In this document: one piece after another, positions 15,430 to 18,187 of the stretch
Layout of the letters: each line of letters begins with the position of its first letter
Position numbering within the stretch: the stretch's first letter is position 1
Assembly: GCA_030637065.1 (NCBI GenBank)
Contig: DAOVVQ010000041.1
Location: 1 to 18,187, forward strand
Direction of reading: 5' to 3'
Source of the DNA: Planctomycetota bacterium
GTDB taxonomy: Bacteria; Planctomycetota; Phycisphaerae; Sedimentisphaerales; Anaerohalosphaeraceae
Length of the DNA stretch: 18,187 nucleotides
Program-made: the position numbers and the translations under genes
The notes under the pieces: model-generated
Databases searched by the model: none
What the model was told of the DNA's origin: nothing
Seen by the model: only the letters and a program-made list of their open reading frames with translations

Positions 15430-15520
15430 TGGGTGGCAGCGCGTTTGCACAGCAAACCGATGGTCGAATGCACAATGGAGCCCACCATCGGTTTCGCTTC
15501 GCGAAACGCGCTGCCACCCA
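15430..15520. repeat. 91-bp palindromic element folding as a perfect four-way cloverleaf
   Basis: The outer stem is 13 bp: TGGGTGGCAGCGC (15430-15442) with GCGCTGCCACCCA (15508-15520). The left arm hairpin is GTTTGC-aca-GCAAAC (15443-15457). The inner stem is 7 bp: CGATGGT (15458-15464) with ACCATCG (15484-15490), closing a 19-nt loop. The right arm hairpin is GTTTCGC-ttc-GCGAAAC (15491-15507). The four helices abut with no unpaired junction bases. Because it is palindromic it can fold on either strand, as RNA or as a DNA cruciform. No transposase is nearby, and I see no obvious target duplication. It could be a REP/MITE-like dispersed element or a structured mRNA element between cistrons. 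Confidence 0.85.
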
Positions 15521-15530
15521 AACGAAGATT

Positions 15531-15586
15531 CTGTCTTTTGATTTTTGATCTGTAATTTTGCATTTTGCTTTTTAATATTTGATTTT
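15531..15586 (-). repeat. Intergenic degenerate heptanucleotide tandem repeat
   Basis: Eight consecutive 7-nt units read on plus as CTGTCTT, TTGATTT, TTGATCT, GTAATTT, TGCATTT, TGCTTTT, TAATATT, TGATTTT. The tract ends at the stop codon (15586-15588) of the sulfatase. The units resemble those in the linkers of paralogs B, C and D, but are more diverged and non-coding here. It lies 10 bp from the cloverleaf element. Confidence 0.75.
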
Positions 15587-17082
15587 CAATCGAGCGGCGG
15601 CTCGATCGTGGCATTTACCTTGTCCCACAGAGCTTTAGTGCCAGCCAAATCGGGCTGGTCGGCGTCGACCACACTATGCAGCGCCTTGCCCTGAAGCTCT
15701 AACGGAGCCTCCTTTTCCGGCAGCCACTTGGCAAGCGCCTGCTTTTGACCGTCATACTCCGGCGAGGCCGCCAGATTCGTCCACTCCTGACCGTCGTTTC
15801 GATGATCATACAACTCTTCACTGCCATCGAAGTAACGCGTATACCGCCAGTTGCGCGTGCGGACCGTATAATTGCCGCGACCCCACGACGTCATAGCCGG
15901 CTTCTCACGTTTTCGACCCGGATCGTCGAGCCAGGCGGAAAGATCGACACCGTCAACATAATCGGGACACTCAACGCCCGCCAGAGTAGTCAGCGTTCGA
16001 TAGATATCGATAAGAGAGACCGCCTCATCGCTCGCTCGCCCCTTCGGCGCCCTTTGCCTTGTATCGCGAATTATAAACGGAACCCGACAGGCCTCTTCCC
16101 ACAGCGAGAATTTCCTGAAACTCCGCTTCTCGCCCAAATGATAGCCGTGATCGGACCACAGAACAATAATAGTATTGTCCGCGTAATCACTCGCCTCCAG
16201 GGCATCGAGCACGCGACCGACATTGTAATCGGCCCACGAAATACACGCAAGATAAGCGCGGCGAACCTTCTCCCATGCCTCGTCACCGCGAAACTTAAGA
16301 TCGTCGTTGAGCCGGGCATTACCGCGGCCAGGCCAGGAAATATCGACAAGGTCATCGGCCTTGATCGACGGCGGCTCGATCGGACCGGAATGCATATCGA
16401 AGAACTGCTGCGGACAGACAAAGGCAAGGTGCGGCTTGACTATCCCGACCGCCAGAAAGAACGGCTTGTCATGGTCCCGCGAAAGAATATCGACACCATA
16501 CGAAGCCACCTGATGGTCCGGGTGGTCTTCGAACGGATTTGTCGTCGGGCAAAACGCCATCTTTCTCGAGGTGCCCTGCTGATAGCCGGCGTCGGGATTA
16601 TAAACCAACGTAGCGCCATTCTTTACGTGATAATCCGTCCATTCCGCCGGGAACCCGCTTGATCCGTGATGGATCTTGCCCGCCCCGAACGTGTTGTATC
16701 CATTTTGCATGAACAGTTGCGGCAGAGTCGTATATTTGGCCAACACATCCGGGTCGATATCCTTCGTCGTATAGAATGGGTACAGCCCGGAATTGAACGG
16801 TTCAACGCCAAAAAGCAACGCGTTCCTGCTCGGCGAACAGCCCGGCGCAGAACAGTGAGCATTCCTGAAATTCAGCCCCTTCTCCGCCAGCCGGTCCATA
16901 TTAGGCGTCTTCGCCTGAGGATGGCCGCCAAGAAAACCCGTCCAGTCGTTCATGTCATCGATAGCGATAAACAGCACATTGGGCCGCTTGGAGCCGATAT
17001 CGACTTTGAGCGCCCGATTCGACAGCACCGAACCCCCCACTCCAACCGCAACACATCTCTTCAAAAAATCACGCCGATCCAT
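15586..17082 (-). CDS. Tat-exported S1-family sulfatase, iduronate-2-sulfatase-like
   Basis: This 498-residue sulfatase begins with a twin-arginine signal (MDRRDFLKRC). Metal ligands are expected at D42/D43 (IAIDDMNDW). The formylglycine motif is C82-S-P-S-R. K136/H138 (GAGKIHHG), H218 (VKPHLAF), D311/H312 (WSDHGYHLGEK) and K319 match the iduronate-2-sulfatase-like branch, in which the CSPSR motif and the SDHGYHLGE signature are typical. The likely reaction is removal of a sulfate ester from a polysaccharide or oligosaccharide outside the cytoplasm; the sugar and position are unknown. The ATG at 17080-17082 has AGAGGG 8 nt upstream. It lies 44 bp after paralog A. Its TGA stop opens directly into the intergenic heptamer tract. 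Confidence 0.93.
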   Translation of the reverse strand: MDRRDFLKRCVAVGVGGSVLSNRALKVDIGSKRPNVLFIAIDDMNDWTGFLGGHPQAKTPNMDRLAEKGLNFRNAHCSAPGCSPSRNALLFGVEPFNSGLYPFYTTKDIDPDVLAKYTTLPQLFMQNGYNTFGAGKIHHGSSGFPAEWTDYHVKNGATLVYNPDAGYQQGTSRKMAFCPTTNPFEDHPDHQVASYGVDILSRDHDKPFFLAVGIVKPHLAFVCPQQFFDMHSGPIEPPSIKADDLVDISWPGRGNARLNDDLKFRGDEAWEKVRRAYLACISWADYNVGRVLDALEASDYADNTIIVLWSDHGYHLGEKRSFRKFSLWEEACRVPFIIRDTRQRAPKGRASDEAVSLIDIYRTLTTLAGVECPDYVDGVDLSAWLDDPGRKREKPAMTSWGRGNYTVRTRNWRYTRYFDGSEELYDHRNDGQEWTNLAASPEYDGQKQALAKWLPEKEAPLELQGKALHSVVDADQPDLAGTKALWDKVNATIEPPLD

Positions 17083-17126
17083 AGAATCAACCCTCTCACA
17101 AAATTTACAGACAAATTAAAGTTATC

Positions 17127-18187
17127 CTACTCTCCACCAAGACAGACCACCGTCCCATCCATCCCTGAAATATACAGCTTTCCACCCGCAAAAGCCACAC
17201 CATCATGTACCGGCGGCGATTTTAGCTTAAATTCCCCGTTCCTGCTCCCATTTTTCTTGTCCACAAGCCAGAGCTCTCCGCCATACTCGCCTCTCCACGA
17301 ATCCAGAGCCCGCTGTAACACACCGGCGGCGGGGATCGTATCTACCGCACTCTGCTCGATCGCCTCGTGAGCGGCCAAAGGCTCATATTTCGGCGGACCG
17401 GCCAACACCAGGCAATTGCCCGTCGAGATCATCGCCCGGACATAAAAGTCAACATCAAGGTTCCATCTGCGACCCCCGATCTTATGATCCTTCGACGCCG
17501 ATTTGTCCTTCTTCGACGGCGGAAACTCCGAGTCAAACACGCCAAGCCTGGCACTCTTCTCAACAGCAAACACCCCCTCATTGTCAAGCGTATAATCCCT
17601 GTATCCGAACACCATGTCGTCGCCACTGACCATCAGCCGCCCGACGGAAGGATAACCCTTGTTAAAACCGCGTCCCGAAAGACCCGAAAACTGATGATTC
17701 CCATAGATCCAGAACAAACGCTGATACCACGCATCGTCCAAAAACCCGGTAGCGGAGAACATATGCTGAACGTATCTGTCGGCAGGCTCGAACTTCCGGT
17801 CGAACGCCACGCTCCGCAAAAACACCAGCCCCCCCTCGCTTGCAGGAACATCGGGAGAGATACCCGGCAACTCGCGATCCGGAAGCAACGCACCGTCAAA
17901 CGCCGTATAGGGCGGCTTTTGCAGGCCTGTCTTTTTGTCGCGGCTGTAATGGCTCCGCTCGACGATCCTCTTACCCGTCTCCAGATCGACAACACTGCAA
18001 ACCACCCCGCCATCGAGATGCGAGGACCGACCCGCCGCAAAATACACGCGACCGTCCTCGATCAGCACGCTGCCGTGCACCGGCCAGACCGATTCGCACT
18101 GCCCGTCAGCGACGAGCTGCCGATTGCCGGGTGCAGCCTGATATCGCCACGCAAGTTCGCCATCGGCTGCCCTGAGCGCATAGACCC
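17127..18187 (-). CDS. PQQ beta-propeller protein, paralog A (C-terminal part only)
   Basis: The reading frame is open to the right edge, so only about the last 353 residues are present. The visible part starts with VYALRAADGELAWRYQAAPG and GQCESVWPVHG, equivalent to the middle of propeller 2 in paralogs B and C; the GTG at 18080 is internal, not a start. Shared elements follow: YFAAGRSSHLDGGV, a repeat-like VVDLETGKRIVERS, YVRAMISTGNCLVLAGPP, and the C-terminal KLKSPPVHDGVAFAGGKLYI then VVCLGGE. It resembles paralog B most in the ELPGISPD region. It ends in TAG 44 bp before the sulfatase. By homology the missing N-terminus should hold a signal peptide, a methyltransferase-like domain and propeller 1, but this cannot be seen. 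Confidence 0.85.
   Translation of the reverse strand, partial: VYALRAADGELAWRYQAAPGNRQLVADGQCESVWPVHGSVLIEDGRVYFAAGRSSHLDGGVVCSVVDLETGKRIVERSHYSRDKKTGLQKPPYTAFDGALLPDRELPGISPDVPASEGGLVFLRSVAFDRKFEPADRYVQHMFSATGFLDDAWYQRLFWIYGNHQFSGLSGRGFNKGYPSVGRLMVSGDDMVFGYRDYTLDNEGVFAVEKSARLGVFDSEFPPSKKDKSASKDHKIGGRRWNLDVDFYVRAMISTGNCLVLAGPPKYEPLAAHEAIEQSAVDTIPAAGVLQRALDSWRGEYGGELWLVDKKNGSRNGEFKLKSPPVHDGVAFAGGKLYISGMDGTVVCLGGE

Noticed and set aside
15430..15520. Ordinary rho-independent terminator
   Set aside because: The structure is a four-way junction, not a single GC hairpin, and on the transcribed strand it is followed by ATAATTATCATT without a T-run.
15411..15614. 67-codon minus-strand ORF across the cloverleaf and heptamer tract
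   Set aside because: It is composed only of translated repeat sequence, overlaps the end of the sulfatase in another frame, and has no ribosome site or conserved domain.

Overview
The window is one continuous, entirely minus-strand gene cluster. It fits a polysaccharide-degrading member of the Planctomycetota, probably a Phycisphaerae-type lineage. The evidence is the combination of exported S1 sulfatases, a Tat-signal Gfo/Idh/MocA oxidoreductase, a GH95 fucosidase-type enzyme and several very large exported proteins that fuse a SAM-methyltransferase-like domain to PQQ-type beta-propellers. Related lineages (Verrucomicrobiota, Lentisphaerota) cannot be excluded. There are no rRNA, tRNA, CRISPR or transposase genes.

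In transcription order (high to low coordinates) the layout is: (A) the C-terminal part of a double-propeller protein, entering from the right edge (17127-18187); a Tat-exported iduronate-2-sulfatase-like sulfatase (15586-17082); a 216-bp spacer holding a heptanucleotide tract and a 91-bp palindrome that folds into a perfect four-way cloverleaf; a Tat-exported Gfo/Idh/MocA oxidoreductase (14065-15369); an arylsulfatase-type sulfatase (12563-14047, or 14035 if the ATG is used); a GH95 glycoside hydrolase (10057-12537); and then four tandem methyltransferase/double-propeller paralogs: B (6865-10044), C (3629-6829), D (402-3593, interrupted by one in-frame TGA) and E (1-368, N-terminus only). Apart from the 216-bp spacer, gaps are 12-44 bp and most genes have a clear Shine-Dalgarno sequence, so this looks like one or two long operons. 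No stretch over 300 bp lacks a gene.

The likely job is extracytoplasmic breakdown of a sulfated, fucose- or L-galactose-containing glycan. The two sulfatases would remove sulfate esters, GH95 would release terminal alpha-L-fucose (or L-galactose), and the exported oxidoreductase would act on a released or terminal sugar. The role of the five propeller paralogs is unknown. They have signal peptides, a methyltransferase-like N-terminus, an invariant HHHRCYR/Cys motif and two PQQ-type propellers, and their number suggests lineage-specific expansion. This pathway is inferred from family membership and context only.

The observations most worth following are: (1) the cloverleaf palindrome; (2) period-7 A/T-rich tandem repeats in the coding frame at the same inter-propeller linker of three paralogs, and again in the intergenic spacer beside the cloverleaf; (3) the single in-frame TGA in paralog D exactly where the paralogs have Gly; (4) the exported SAM-methyltransferase-like fusion with its conserved His/Cys cluster.
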